From NCBI GenBank assembly GCA_964559835.1, contig CAZLJE010000036.1, positions 1-49,807 of the forward strand: a stretch of DNA of 49,807 bases, in the 5' to 3' direction. Both the position numbers and the translations under genes were made by a program. The DNA comes from DAISJI01 sp964559835. Lineage in GTDB: Bacteria > Acidobacteriota > Terriglobia > Terriglobales > Acidobacteriaceae. Within the stretch, counting starts at the first letter, position 1. Each line of letters opens with the position of its first letter. This document shows, piece by piece, positions 26,904 to 34,240 of the stretch. The notes beneath the pieces are model-generated. The model searched no databases and was not told the origin of the DNA. It was given only the letters and a program-made list of their open reading frames with translations.

Positions 26904-28643
26904 ATGCACAACAGTTTTCCGAAGCCCTGTACCGATCCAAAGTTCCTCGTTGTTCCCTTGGTCTTGTTGTTACTGCTGGCTGTCGGATGTGGCGGCACCG
27001 CGGTTTCACCCGTCACGGCAACGACGACACCCACGCCAACGCCGACGACGCCCGCTCCAGCCACCTTGAAGTCCAGCATCAATCACATCGTTTGGATGTT
27101 CCAGGAGAACCGTTCTTTCGATACGTACTTCGGCCAGCTCGGCGCCTATCGTGCCGCGAACGGTTATGGCGCGGCGAGCGACATCGATGGCCTGCCGGCC
27201 ACCGCTTCGAACCCGATGGCCAACGGCGTTCAGGTCCCGGCCTATCACTTCAAGACCTCGTGCATCGAGAACATGGATCCCGACTGGCTCGAGAGTTTCG
27301 GCGATTACAACTTCGAGCAGCCAGGCTCTGCCACCTTCCTCGGCGACGGCTTCGTCCACAACGCCCAAGGCCGTGCCATCGGTGAAGGCGTTGTGACGCA
27401 GGTCAGCGCCGATCACGGTACCTTTACCGTCACGCCGGGCATCACTACGAACTACTACCTGTACGCGAACTCCGTTTCGACGGCGGAGATGTATTCCAGT
27501 CTTCCCATCGCCGTGGCCACGGTGGCGGTCACGGGCGATACCACGCCGATCCAAGCGGGCGCGGTCACCGGAGGCGGCACCATCACCGCCAGCGCAGCAC
27601 TCGTCGCCCCAGGCACGTCGGTTACCCTGACCTGGAGCGCTCCCGGCGCCGCCAAGACGCTGGTCAGCCTTGTGTACGACGCCATGGGACGCCGCGCGAT
27701 GGGCTATTACGACGGCACCGATCTGCCCTACTACTACTTCATGGCGAATAATTTCGCGACCTCGGACCACTGGTTCTCCCCGGTTCCGAGCAACACTCCG
27801 CCGAATCGCATTTTTGCATACGCAGCCACTACGCATGGCCACGCGCATGACCCCGGCACCCTCGACTCCTCGCAGGTGAAGAACATCTTTCAATTGCTGG
27901 AGGAAGCAGGCGTGTCGTGGAAGGTTTACTACACCGTGCCGACCAGCGGCGTAGAGGGTGAGCCGTCGGTTGTCGCCGGCCAGCCGCACACCATGATCAC
28001 GCGCTTCCAGCCGTGGGCGAGCACCGTGTCCGCGAAGATTGTGCCCACCAGCCAATACTTCGACGACCTGAAGAACGGCACCCTTCCGCAGGTCGCGTTC
28101 ATCGAAGAACTGCCGGGTAGCGACGAGCACCCCGGCGCGACTCTCTCTGCAACCATCCACTCCGGCAACTCCGCGCAGGTCGGGGCGGCCTATGCCGCCA
28201 ACATCATCAATGCCTTCATGACGAGCAAGTACTGGGCTGACGGTGTGTTTATCCTTGCCTTCGACGAGGGCGGTGGTGGATTCGACCACGTGCAGCCTGT
28301 CGCGACCGTTTCCCCGGACGGCATTGCTCCGACCGATCTTTCGGCCGCCGAGAAGCAGTTCATCGTTCCGCCCGGCGATTTCACTCGTACCGGATTCCGT
28401 GTGCCGTTTCTGCTCGTCTCGCCCTTCGCGAAGAAACACTACGTATCGCGCAATCCGGCTGACCACACCGCAATCTTGAAGCTGATCGAGACGCGATTCG
28501 GTCTGCCGAATCTAACCGCGCGCGACAAGGCGCAGATGGACATGACCGAGTTCTTCGACTTTCCCGGTAAGCCCTGGGCGACCCCGCCCAGTCCTCCGGC
28601 TCAGCCAACAACCATGCCCTGCGACTACTCGAACCTGAAGTAG
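26904..28643 (+). CDS. Secreted phospholipase C-type phosphoesterase (lipoprotein)
   Basis: The 579-residue protein starts with a hydrophobic signal ending LLAVGCGG, a lipobox, then a Thr/Pro-rich linker. The phosphoesterase domain (PF04185 type) shows VWMFQENRSFDTYFGQLG, DHWFSPVPSNTPPNRIFAY, HGHAHDP, FIEELPGSDEHPG and FILAFDEGGGGFDHVQ, ending GFRVPFLLVSPFAKKHYVS. Members are phospholipases C or acid phosphatases working outside the cytoplasmic membrane, often for phosphate acquisition. A Val/Thr-rich stretch near residues 190-260 looks like an inserted beta domain. The start at 26904 puts the signal peptide first; an in-frame upstream codon adds 10 residues. A 13-bp-stem terminator follows. 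Confidence 0.92.
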   Translation: MHNSFPKPCTDPKFLVVPLVLLLLLAVGCGGTAVSPVTATTTPTPTPTTPAPATLKSSINHIVWMFQENRSFDTYFGQLGAYRAANGYGAASDIDGLPATASNPMANGVQVPAYHFKTSCIENMDPDWLESFGDYNFEQPGSATFLGDGFVHNAQGRAIGEGVVTQVSADHGTFTVTPGITTNYYLYANSVSTAEMYSSLPIAVATVAVTGDTTPIQAGAVTGGGTITASAALVAPGTSVTLTWSAPGAAKTLVSLVYDAMGRRAMGYYDGTDLPYYYFMANNFATSDHWFSPVPSNTPPNRIFAYAATTHGHAHDPGTLDSSQVKNIFQLLEEAGVSWKVYYTVPTSGVEGEPSVVAGQPHTMITRFQPWASTVSAKIVPTSQYFDDLKNGTLPQVAFIEELPGSDEHPGATLSATIHSGNSAQVGAAYAANIINAFMTSKYWADGVFILAFDEGGGGFDHVQPVATVSPDGIAPTDLSAAEKQFIVPPGDFTRTGFRVPFLLVSPFAKKHYVSRNPADHTAILKLIETRFGLPNLTARDKAQMDMTEFFDFPGKPWATPPSPPAQPTTMPCDYSNLK

Positions 28644-28676
28644 CGCCTTAACTGTACGGATTTGGTTGATTGGGTG

Positions 28677-28713
28677 CCCCGGGTAAGCCCGACTTTGGCT
28701 TACCCGGGGTTTT
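28677..28713 (+). terminator. Strong rho-independent terminator
   Basis: CCCCGGGTAAGCC (28677-28689) pairs over 13 bp with GGCTTACCCGGGG (28697-28709), loop of 7 bases, then TTTT. It ends the phosphoesterase gene. Confidence 0.92.
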
Positions 28714-28768
28714 CTCTTTCCCGCCTGCGCTCGCCGCCTGATCTCGATCGATCCTGCTCCGTGTTAAC

Positions 28769-28798
28769 TGACAACTTGCAACTTCCAACTTACAACTG
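28769..28798. repeat. CAACTTnCAACTT tandem words
   Basis: ACAACTTGCAACTTCC and ACTTACAACT form a short iterated sequence. Similar words occur at 19692-19714 and 7711-7740, each time at a gene end. Confidence 0.45.
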
Positions 28799-28801
28799 TT
28801 C

Positions 28802-29302
28802 TTACGCTGCCTTCCGCTCTCTTGTCCTCGCTGCCTTTTGCGCTTCGCGCTTCAATACCGTTGGGCCTTTCGTCCGTACGGCTTTTCTAGCCGCCGCCTT
28901 CCGCGATGTGCTGCCGCGCTTCCGTGCCGCGCTCTTCGCCTGCCGCGAAAGGTTCTTGCGCGATGCCGCAGAGCGTCCCTCTTTCTTCAACGCGCTTCGC
29001 ACTGCGCGCGAACGTTTTGCCGAGGTCTTGCGCGAACTGGAGCGTCCCTTCTTCAGGTCGCGTTGCGCCTGTTTCCGAGTCCGCGACGACGCCCGCCCCT
29101 TCTTCGGCGCGCTCAGCTTTACGCCGGATCTCCGCGCCTTCGACAGCCCGATCGCGATCGCCTGCTTGGTGTTCTTCGCGCCGTGCTTGCCTTCGCGGAT
29201 GTGGTGCATCTCTTCGCGGACGAATTCGCCCGCCTGCGTGCTCGGCGACTTTCCTTCGCGCGCGTCCTCGTGTGCCCGTTCCAGTGTCTCTTTTTCTGGC
29301 AT
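28802..29302 (-). CDS. Basic histone-like protein with DUF6496-type N-terminus
   Basis: The first 60 residues contain EFVREEMHHIREGKHGAKN followed by TKQAIAIGLSKARRSGVKL, the pattern of the DUF6496 family, whose function is unknown. The remaining 105 residues are Arg/Lys/Ser/Ala-rich without aromatic residues (for example KKGRASSRTRKQAQRDLKKG) and resemble histone H1-type tails. The protein should bind nucleic acid in the cytoplasm, a role inferred from charge alone. CAGGAGG lies before the ATG. The opposite strand is open over the same region because of its composition, but shows no family signature. Confidence 0.75.
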   Translation of the reverse strand: MPEKETLERAHEDAREGKSPSTQAGEFVREEMHHIREGKHGAKNTKQAIAIGLSKARRSGVKLSAPKKGRASSRTRKQAQRDLKKGRSSSRKTSAKRSRAVRSALKKEGRSAASRKNLSRQAKSAARKRGSTSRKAAARKAVRTKGPTVLKREAQKAARTRERKAA

Positions 29303-29377
29303 CTCTACCTCCTGCCAGTGTGATGCGGGTGCACATAATCAGTGCAGCCCGCAATTCGTAGCTCGCGCTGCTGGATG

Positions 29378-29671
29378 TCAGACCTGCATCATGTCGGCGC
29401 GGATGACGGCCTCGTGCCAGCGCACGTCCGGATCGACGACCTGGTACATCGTCCTCACCTGCACCATCCCGAATCGTTTCGCCTGCTCGAGTGACCCGCG
29501 CCTCTGCGTCTTCATGACCGCTTCTTTCGAATGCAGGTCGAAGATCATCAGGGTCCAGCTCCTCGGTGCGTCGCACGTGAGCAGTACGGCCACGTCCGGA
29601 TGCCGCAGGATCGCGAACACCCTGTCGCCGGCGCGGTGCGTTTCCTTGTGCCGCCAGAACATCATCGCCAT
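29378..29671 (-). CDS. Small conserved protein, paralogue of the gene at 30683
   Basis: The 97-residue protein is not recognised. Its core FAILRHPDVAVLLTCDAP then SWTLMIFDLHSKEAV aligns with the product of 30683-30955 (LAILHQPDVAIALTCTAP, TWRTMIFEFASKKVV), and both end with an Arg-Trp-His or Asp-Trp-Arg-His type motif. The pair flanks an aldo/keto reductase gene. The predicted fold is mixed alpha/beta without signal or membrane segment. Conservation between two separate loci supports its being a real gene. Confidence 0.65.
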   Translation of the reverse strand: MAMMFWRHKETHRAGDRVFAILRHPDVAVLLTCDAPRSWTLMIFDLHSKEAVMKTQRRGSLEQAKRFGMVQVRTMYQVVDPDVRWHEAVIRADMMQV

Positions 29672-29763
29672 GACCGCACCCTACGCAACGATGACGGTAA
29701 GCGCCAAGCGACATTACACGACAAACAGCGTCATGACTTCGTAAGCCGCTGGATATCCGGAGC

Positions 29764-30621
29764 TTAGAAGCTCATCCAGGGCTGCATCTTGTAGGGAGTC
29801 CACGCGTCCGACCGATGCCGCGCCTCTAGCGCCCGCATGTCGTCCGGCGACATCGGCGTAAACTCCTTCGCGATACGGACGTTCTCTTCCACCTGCTCCG
29901 GCGTGTGGCATCCGACGATCGCCACGCTGACTCCGTCCAGCGACAGCGCGTAACGCATCGCCTCTTCCGGACGGCACGACCCTCTCGGCCCGACCAGCAG
30001 CCCCGCCGAATACACCTTCATCGCGATCACGCCCATCTTGCGCTTCGCGGCCTCCGCCAGCACGGTGCGGCTGAACGACAGCCTTGCCAGGTCGGCGCAG
30101 TTCAACGCGACCAGCACGGTGTCGAAGTCAAACCGCCGCATCGCCTCCATCAGCATCGCCGGATCGTGATGCCCGGTGATGCCCAGGAACCGGACGCGCC
30201 CCTCCTCGCGCGCTTGCGTCAGCGCGTGGATGGCCCCGTTCGGCGAGAAGATCTCGTCGAGGTCGTACATGGTACGCAGATCGTGGAGCTGCCACAGATC
30301 AAGGTGGTCGGTGCGCAGGCGGCGCAGGGAATCGTCGAGGATGCGCAGCGACCCATCGCGGCTGCGTTCGGCCGTCTTCGACGCGAGGAAGATCTGATTC
30401 CGCCGCTCGCCGAGCGCCGCACCGTAGTAGTCGCGGCTCGACGCATACGCCGGGGCAGTGTCGAAATACGTGACCCCCAGGTCGAGCGCCCGCGTGATCA
30501 CCGGCACGGCGCGCTCCAACTCGCCATGCGTGCGCAGGATGCCCTCACCGCCCAGTCCGAAGATCGTGACTTGCTGCCCGGTCTGCCCTAACTCTCGCGT
30601 CTTAATCCCATTCTCACCCAT
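29764..30621 (-). CDS. Aldo/keto reductase
   Basis: The 285-residue (beta/alpha)8 oxidoreductase has the AKR order: GLGGEGIL, GVTYFDTAPAYASSRDYYGAALG with the catalytic Asp and Tyr, FLASKTAERS with the catalytic Lys, LDLWQLHDLR with the catalytic His position, and VAIVGCHTPEQVEENV binding the cofactor phosphate. It reduces aldehydes or ketones with NADPH. The start at 30621 (MGENGIKTRELGQTG) fits the family; the open frame extends far upstream but overlaps the divergent small gene. TACACT lies seven bases before this ATG, which suggests a leaderless mRNA. The divergent promoter of the 30683 gene overlaps this region. Confidence 0.93.
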   Translation of the reverse strand: MGENGIKTRELGQTGQQVTIFGLGGEGILRTHGELERAVPVITRALDLGVTYFDTAPAYASSRDYYGAALGERRNQIFLASKTAERSRDGSLRILDDSLRRLRTDHLDLWQLHDLRTMYDLDEIFSPNGAIHALTQAREEGRVRFLGITGHHDPAMLMEAMRRFDFDTVLVALNCADLARLSFSRTVLAEAAKRKMGVIAMKVYSAGLLVGPRGSCRPEEAMRYALSLDGVSVAIVGCHTPEQVEENVRIAKEFTPMSPDDMRALEARHRSDAWTPYKMQPWMSF

Positions 30622-30644
30622 GCGCCGAAGTGTATCGCAAGCGC

Positions 30645-30673
30645 TTGACGCGATGGCTGCGCGCCGATATAAC
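30645..30673 (+). promoter_or_regulatory. Sigma70-type promoter, leaderless, for the 30683 gene
   Basis: TTGACG (30645-30650), 17 bases, TATAAC (30668-30673), then only 9 bases to ATG 30683. It overlaps the upstream region of the divergent aldo/keto reductase gene. Confidence 0.65.
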
Positions 30674-30682
30674 CTTGCGGTC

Positions 30683-30955
30683 ATGCCATCCAATCGTCCC
30701 GGCGACTGTGTGCTCGCAATCCTCCACCAGCCTGACGTCGCAATCGCGCTGACCTGCACCGCGCCCGATACCTGGCGCACCATGATTTTCGAATTCGCCA
30801 GCAAGAAGGTTGTGCACGCGGAAGAGAAGCCCGCGCGTCTTGCCGACCTCCAGCGCGAGATCATCGGCCAGGTCACGCGGATGTACGGCTTCGCTCCGCC
30901 ACAGGTGGACTGGCGTCACAGCTCCAAAACCTTCGGCGACGGCGCCAGCGGGTAG
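30683..30955 (+). CDS. Small conserved protein, paralogue of the gene at 29378
   Basis: The 90-residue protein shares about half of its aligned core with the 29378-29671 product (CVLAILHQPDVAIALTC, MIFEFASKKVVHAEEK, QVTRMYGFAPPQVDWRH). No domain is recognised. The start at 30683 is chosen because the paralogue begins at the equivalent place and a good promoter lies just before; upstream in-frame ATGs fall in the promoter. The VOC gene begins 33 bases after the stop on the same strand. Confidence 0.65.
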   Translation: MPSNRPGDCVLAILHQPDVAIALTCTAPDTWRTMIFEFASKKVVHAEEKPARLADLQREIIGQVTRMYGFAPPQVDWRHSSKTFGDGASG

Positions 30956-30988
30956 CTTGGGTATAGAATGCCGCGCAATCGAGGCACT

Positions 30989-31549
30989 ATGCCCAAAGCT
31001 GCCAAGAAGGCGAAGAAGAAGAGCGCCAAGCCGAAGAAGTCCGTCGTCAAGAAGCCGAGACCAGTCGCGAAGCGAGCGGCAGCGCCTGCACCCGATGCCG
31101 GCGGCGAGCGCCTGACATTCAATCACGCCATGGTTTACGTCAAGGACGTCCAGCGCGCCCTCGGCTTCTATCATGACCTGCTTGGCTTCAAGCTGATCGA
31201 GGACTTCCGCTACGAAGGCAAGCCGGTCAATGCACGCCTGCGCGCGCCCGGCGGCGACGGCACGATCGCGCTGCACATGGCCGGACCGGAGCAATCGCTC
31301 GCCAGCGACGGCGTCCGCCTGTACTTCGAGATCCGCGACCTCGACGGGTTCTGCCGCAAGCTCCAGGCCCGCGACTTCTACATCACGCAGATGCCCCGCA
31401 TGATGCCCTGGGGCTGGCGTCACGCCTACCTCAACGACCCCGACGGCCACGAGATCAGCCTCTACTGGGCGGGCGAGAACCGCATGACGAAAACGGTTAT
31501 GCGCGCCGCCAAAGAGGTGGAGAAGGCCCCGGCCGCAAAGCCGCGGTGA
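30989..31549 (+). CDS. VOC / glyoxalase-fold protein with Lys-rich N-terminal tail
   Basis: Residues 1-40 are a Lys/Ala/Pro tail (MPKAAKKAKKKSAKPKKS at the start). Residues 43-165 are a vicinal oxygen chelate domain: FNHAMVYVKDVQRALGFYHD with a metal-type His, FKLIEDFRYEGKP, VRLYFEIRDLDGFCRKLQARD and LNDPDGHEISLYWAGE with the conserved DPDGHxISL end. This is glyoxalase/dioxygenase-like; the substrate is unknown. The basic tail is not part of the family and may hold the enzyme on nucleic acid or polyphosphate. GAGG lies before this ATG; an earlier in-frame ATG at 30968 adds seven residues. Confidence 0.85.
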   Translation: MPKAAKKAKKKSAKPKKSVVKKPRPVAKRAAAPAPDAGGERLTFNHAMVYVKDVQRALGFYHDLLGFKLIEDFRYEGKPVNARLRAPGGDGTIALHMAGPEQSLASDGVRLYFEIRDLDGFCRKLQARDFYITQMPRMMPWGWRHAYLNDPDGHEISLYWAGENRMTKTVMRAAKEVEKAPAAKPR

Positions 31550-31606
31550 GTGCCGGCGGTCGTAGCGTAGGGCATAGGGCGCAGGGCGTAGGGCGGCACA
31601 ACCCAG

Positions 31607-31695
31607 AGTCGCGAAGCGACGGCAGTTCATAGCCCGGGACGTGAGTCCCGGGTCCACGTCTACACCCCGTCCTTCCGAGTCCCGGAGGGACGGCA
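31607..31695. repeat. Dispersed repeat shared, inverted, with 34923-35031
   Basis: The 29 bases at 31607-31635 match the reverse complement of 35003-35031 with two or three differences. The 20 bases at 31676-31695 are the exact reverse complement of 34923-34942. Between them lies the palindrome CCCGGGAC-GTGA-GTCCCGGG. Confidence 0.8.
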
Positions 31696-31943
31696 CGGGT
31701 GTAGTTACTCTGAGGTTATGGTCGCGATAGTTAATAACCGCTAGTTGCTTGTGCTCCTGTTTGGAATCAACAAAATACGTGTAAGTAACTTGGGGATTCT
31801 GGCGGGTGATTTTGGACTGGGATTGTACCGAAGAGATAACAGTCGGCGATGCGATCAAGGGCAGCACGGGAAGCTGCGCGAATCGAGGGACACTATCACC
31901 TCGATGTCACGGGATGAGTATAGAAGGTGTCGGATCGGCGCGC

Positions 31944-31959
31944 TGTGATGTGGGTCACA
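31944..31959. promoter_or_regulatory. Perfect Crp/Fnr-type core palindrome
   Basis: TGTGA-TGTGGG-TCACA matches the core consensus exactly. No gene starts nearby on either strand, so its target is unknown. Confidence 0.35.
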
Positions 31960-31985
31960 GATGAATGTGACAAGACTTGCGCATG

Positions 31986-32014
31986 CCCACCCTAGCAAAC
32001 CCGGCTAGGGTGGG
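31986..32014. repeat. REP palindrome, left boundary of the HEPN cassette
   Basis: CCCACCCTAGC (31986-31996), a 7-base loop and GCTAGGGTGGG (32004-32014) form a perfect 11-bp stem. It is in inverted orientation to the copy at 33354-33382, as shown by the loop and the flanking CACCCGCGCG. Confidence 0.92.
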
Positions 32015-32051
32015 TCACCCGCGCGGGTGGACTAACGAGGCCAACACCTTC

Positions 32052-32639
32052 CTATAAACCAATTGCTCTGTTCCAGTCGGCGATGTACAGATATACCCGT
32101 TGAAATTCAGTTGGAAGTAACATACGGTTGTGGGCGATAAAGTTCCGAGCTTTTTCCAATTCATCCATTCTTTGTTTCAGCCAATGCTGGGAAGGCACAA
32201 TCGCTTCGAAATACGGCCACTTCTCGATAATGATGGATGCGAGCTGTCCAAAATCAACAAAACCCAAAAGATCGGACTTCTCTCCTTCTAACCACGAATC
32301 TGCAAACGCGGTCTTCTGCCGTGTTTCAGCAAACGCTTTGGTCTTTCCTGGAAGCTTTTCCACCCAATCCGCCCCCTCCTTCTCCTCGAGTGTTTCACGG
32401 ATAAGCCCACGAACCTCGTTTTCGAAGCAATGTAGGACTGAGTAAAGACGTGCCATCTCCAGCGCATTGTTTCGCCTCGTAACATTAAAAGGCGAAAGAG
32501 CTTCGGAGAGGAGCCGTTCTTCGGCTTGTGCAGTATCAGCGCCCACCTGGATACCGGCAGCCTGAAACACTGTCGCTTCTGCTTCAAACATCAATCCCCT
32601 GAAAAGAAAATCGCGAAGCGCAGCGGTACCATTATTCAA
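32052..32639 (-). CDS. Swt1-type HEPN domain protein (putative RNase)
   Basis: The 195-residue product is helical. Its C-terminal half matches the Swt1-type HEPN pattern: ALEMARLYSVLHCFENEVRG, FGQLASIIIEKWPYFEAIV, then ELEKARNFIAHNRMLLPTEF with the catalytic-type R-x4-H (Arg165 to His170). HEPN proteins with this motif are metal-independent RNases in toxin-antitoxin, abortive-infection and RNA-processing systems. TTG 32639 is chosen as start because GGAG lies seven bases upstream and it overlaps the stop of the DUF5343 gene by 8 bases, a sign of translational coupling; ATG 32591 is the alternative. Base composition is clearly AT-richer than the neighbourhood, which suggests horizontal acquisition. 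Confidence 0.75.
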   Translation of the reverse strand: MNNGTAALRDFLFRGLMFEAEATVFQAAGIQVGADTAQAEERLLSEALSPFNVTRRNNALEMARLYSVLHCFENEVRGLIRETLEEKEGADWVEKLPGKTKAFAETRQKTAFADSWLEGEKSDLLGFVDFGQLASIIIEKWPYFEAIVPSQHWLKQRMDELEKARNFIAHNRMLLPTEFQRVYLYIADWNRAIGL

Positions 32640-33266
32640 GCAGATGCTCCTTAAGCGATTTGAAGATCGCGTTGTACACCTCGACATCCTTTGTCGCCGG
32701 GAGGTGCACTTGAATATTGTAGTGAAGGCTCGGCTTAACGCCATCGTTCGGAAGCGGCACTTCGAGGGTGGGTTTTCGCTGAGTTTCAGATTGCTTCTCT
32801 TCTTTTTTCTCTGGCTTATTGATCACGTCTTTGGATTCGGCAGAAGAGGGTTGCGAGAGGTCTGCTAGCTCACGTAGCGCGAAGAACGTGCTCGCCATGA
32901 GTTTGGCGATGTTGGGAGATGTGTTATGAACACTCTTGAATTTACCCTCGATTAGCGGACGATCCGCATCGGTGGGGTTCGCCTTGATTGTAAACAGATC
33001 GGCATAAGCTTCTCTCAACGCATCGCCCATGATCCGTCTTGACCGTGCCGGGTTTCTATACTCATGGTACCGGGGAGTGGGCGTGCCGTCGGGAGTGAGA
33101 AAGCCAAGTGATTTTAGTAGCGGAATGACTGCTCTGAAATTTGAGGAAGTAAAACCGAGATCTTTTACATACTGCGTAGTAAATTTATCGGGAGCTTGGC
33201 CGTCTGCGATGCAAAGAAGTCAGGAAGTTGACCATATATCTGAACATATGAGTCAGAGAGAGGCAT
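32632..33266 (-). pseudogene. DUF5343-type protein gene with a single-base frameshift near its start
   Basis: ATG 33266 has GGAG six bases before it and begins MPLSDSYVQIYGQLPDFFA, the usual N-terminus of DUF5343 proteins. At about 33205-33212 the frame must shift by one base, after which ADGQAPDKFTTQYVKDLGF, SNFRAVIPLLKSLGFLTPDG and, from an ATG at 33030, MGDALREAYADLF continue to HYNIQVHLPATKDVEVYNAI and the stop at 32632. DUF5343 looks like a winged-helix-type module of unknown function. With one base restored the protein would have 211 residues. The break may be real decay, a sequencing error or programmed shifting. It overlaps the HEPN gene by 8 bases. A shorter product from 33030 (132 residues) is possible. 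Confidence 0.75.
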
Positions 33267-33353
33267 GTGCGCTCCTATTGTGTATGGGAGTGTGCAATTT
33301 AACCACAACCCAGATGGCATAACAAGGGAGTTAACAAACCCTCGTGCGGGTGG

Positions 33354-33382
33354 CCCACCCTAGCCGGGTTTGCTAGGGTGGG
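33354..33382. repeat. REP palindrome shared by the HEPN cassette and the RAYT gene end
   Basis: CCCACCCTAGC (33354-33364) and GCTAGGGTGGG (33372-33382) form a perfect 11-bp stem. The RAYT stop codon (33360-33362, minus strand) and its last seven residues are encoded within the palindrome. Confidence 0.93.
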
Positions 33383-33908
33383 ACAACACGAACTTGAACT
33401 TCACGTCGACACCTGCTCGCTCCCTCTCTCTTGCTGTCCATCGCGATTCAACTTCGACGACTCGCTTTTCGCTCGTCAGATGATGTCGAGCGCTGCTCCA
33501 GGGCCAGTCCTCTGCGTTTGTTACCAGTCCACGCCGCACTGGATTCATGTGTATATAAGCGCAGGCATCTTCAAACGCCTTTCGAGTCCAGATATTCCTG
33601 TCGTAATAGCGCGCCTGCCAGAAAGGAGGATCGGCGACGTTCTGTCGCCGGGCGACGGCCTGTTTGAGTGCCTGTAATGCGACTGATAACAGCCTTCGTT
33701 CTGGTTCACTCACCAGCAGGTGCACGTGCTCGGGCATGACTACATAGGCTGAGATATAGAACCGGTACAGGCGGCGCGTCTGCTCCAGCATTTCCTCGAA
33801 CAGATCGCGGGTGGCTGCTGTGTCCAAGTAAGGCTTCCAGTGATAGCAGGTGAAGGTGATGAAGTGGAGATTGCGGGTTTCCTGGTAGCGCTTGAGTCCC
33901 GTTGGCAC
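33360..33908 (-). CDS. REP-associated tyrosine transposase (RAYT, Y1/IS200-like)
   Basis: The 182-residue protein has the Y1_Tnp fold: NLHFITFTCYHWKPYL at the start, the HUH metal site in VVMPEHVHLLVSEP, FWQARYYDRN, and the helix AYIHMNPVRRGLV, followed by DWPWSSARHH, all typical of RAYTs. These single-strand endonucleases cut and join REP hairpins. The gene starts with GTG (33908) and terminates inside a REP; a second REP lies 52 bases upstream of its start, so the gene is a REP-bounded unit. The catalytic Tyr is probably one of those in QARYYDRN or AYIHMN; this cannot be fixed by eye. Nothing indicates inactivation. Confidence 0.93.
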   Translation of the reverse strand: MPTGLKRYQETRNLHFITFTCYHWKPYLDTAATRDLFEEMLEQTRRLYRFYISAYVVMPEHVHLLVSEPERRLLSVALQALKQAVARRQNVADPPFWQARYYDRNIWTRKAFEDACAYIHMNPVRRGLVTNAEDWPWSSARHHLTSEKRVVEVESRWTARERERAGVDVKFKFVLSHPSKPG

Positions 33909-33960
33909 GGCGAAAGCCTAGCGCATTGCCTCATGGGAAGTCTGTGACATAGCCACCTGT

Positions 33961-33991
33961 GCCCACCCTAGCAAAACCAGCTAGGGTGGGC
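33961..33991. repeat. REP palindrome upstream of the RAYT gene
   Basis: GCCCACCCTAGC (33961-33972), loop AAAACCA, GCTAGGGTGGGC (33980-33991): a perfect 12-bp stem with CCACCC following, as in the other copies. Confidence 0.93.
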
Positions 33992-34084
33992 CACCCACAC
34001 TCCACAGTCTTCCCGTTTCGGGAGCGGCCGGAAAATATTCCTGGATACATCACAGCCAAATTGTTCGTCGTGTGGCTAACCTTG

Positions 34085-34210
34085 ATGGTAGGAGAACCAC
34101 CGGCGCGGACACCCGAATGCGCACATTGCGACTTCTGCTTCGCCCCTGACGGGAGTGCCCGGGCCAACCTAGAGCGCCAGTTCTCCGCACACGCGAACGA
34201 GCGCGGCTGA
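34085..34210 (+). CDS. Possible very small Cys-containing protein
   Basis: ATG 34085 opens a 41-codon frame with ECAHCDFCFAPDG (C-x2-C-x2-C) and a charged C-terminus NLERQFSAHANERG. It could be a small metal-binding protein or a gene remnant. There is no clear ribosome-binding site and the same frame is open further upstream into the REP, so support is weak. Confidence 0.2.
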   Translation: MVGEPPARTPECAHCDFCFAPDGSARANLERQFSAHANERG

Positions 34211-34240
34211 GGCCGTGCGCGTTGCGGCGTGGCCGAAAAC

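Larger units (their letters stand above)
31550..31985. other. Gene-free stretch with several repeat families
   Basis: No convincing gene is visible up to the HEPN gene end at 32052. It begins with GTAGGGCATAGGGCGCAGGG-type words, continues with the 31607-31695 repeat, then becomes AT-richer from about 31700, holds a short CGAGG/CCTCG stem near 31880-31905 and a Crp-like palindrome, and ends at a REP. Confidence 0.6.

Noticed and set aside
27006..28466. 486-codon open frame antisense to the phosphoesterase gene
   Set aside because: No domain is recognisable; the plus strand encodes a clear lipoprotein phosphoesterase.
28662..29744. 360-codon plus-strand open frame
   Set aside because: It overlaps two minus-strand genes, one with a family-type N-terminus and one conserved in a paralogue; its own sequence is Arg/Phe/Ser-rich and unstructured.
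33029..33322. 97-codon plus-strand frame opposite the DUF5343 start
   Set aside because: The minus strand carries family-type sequence in two frames and a good ribosome-binding site; the plus-strand frame has none.
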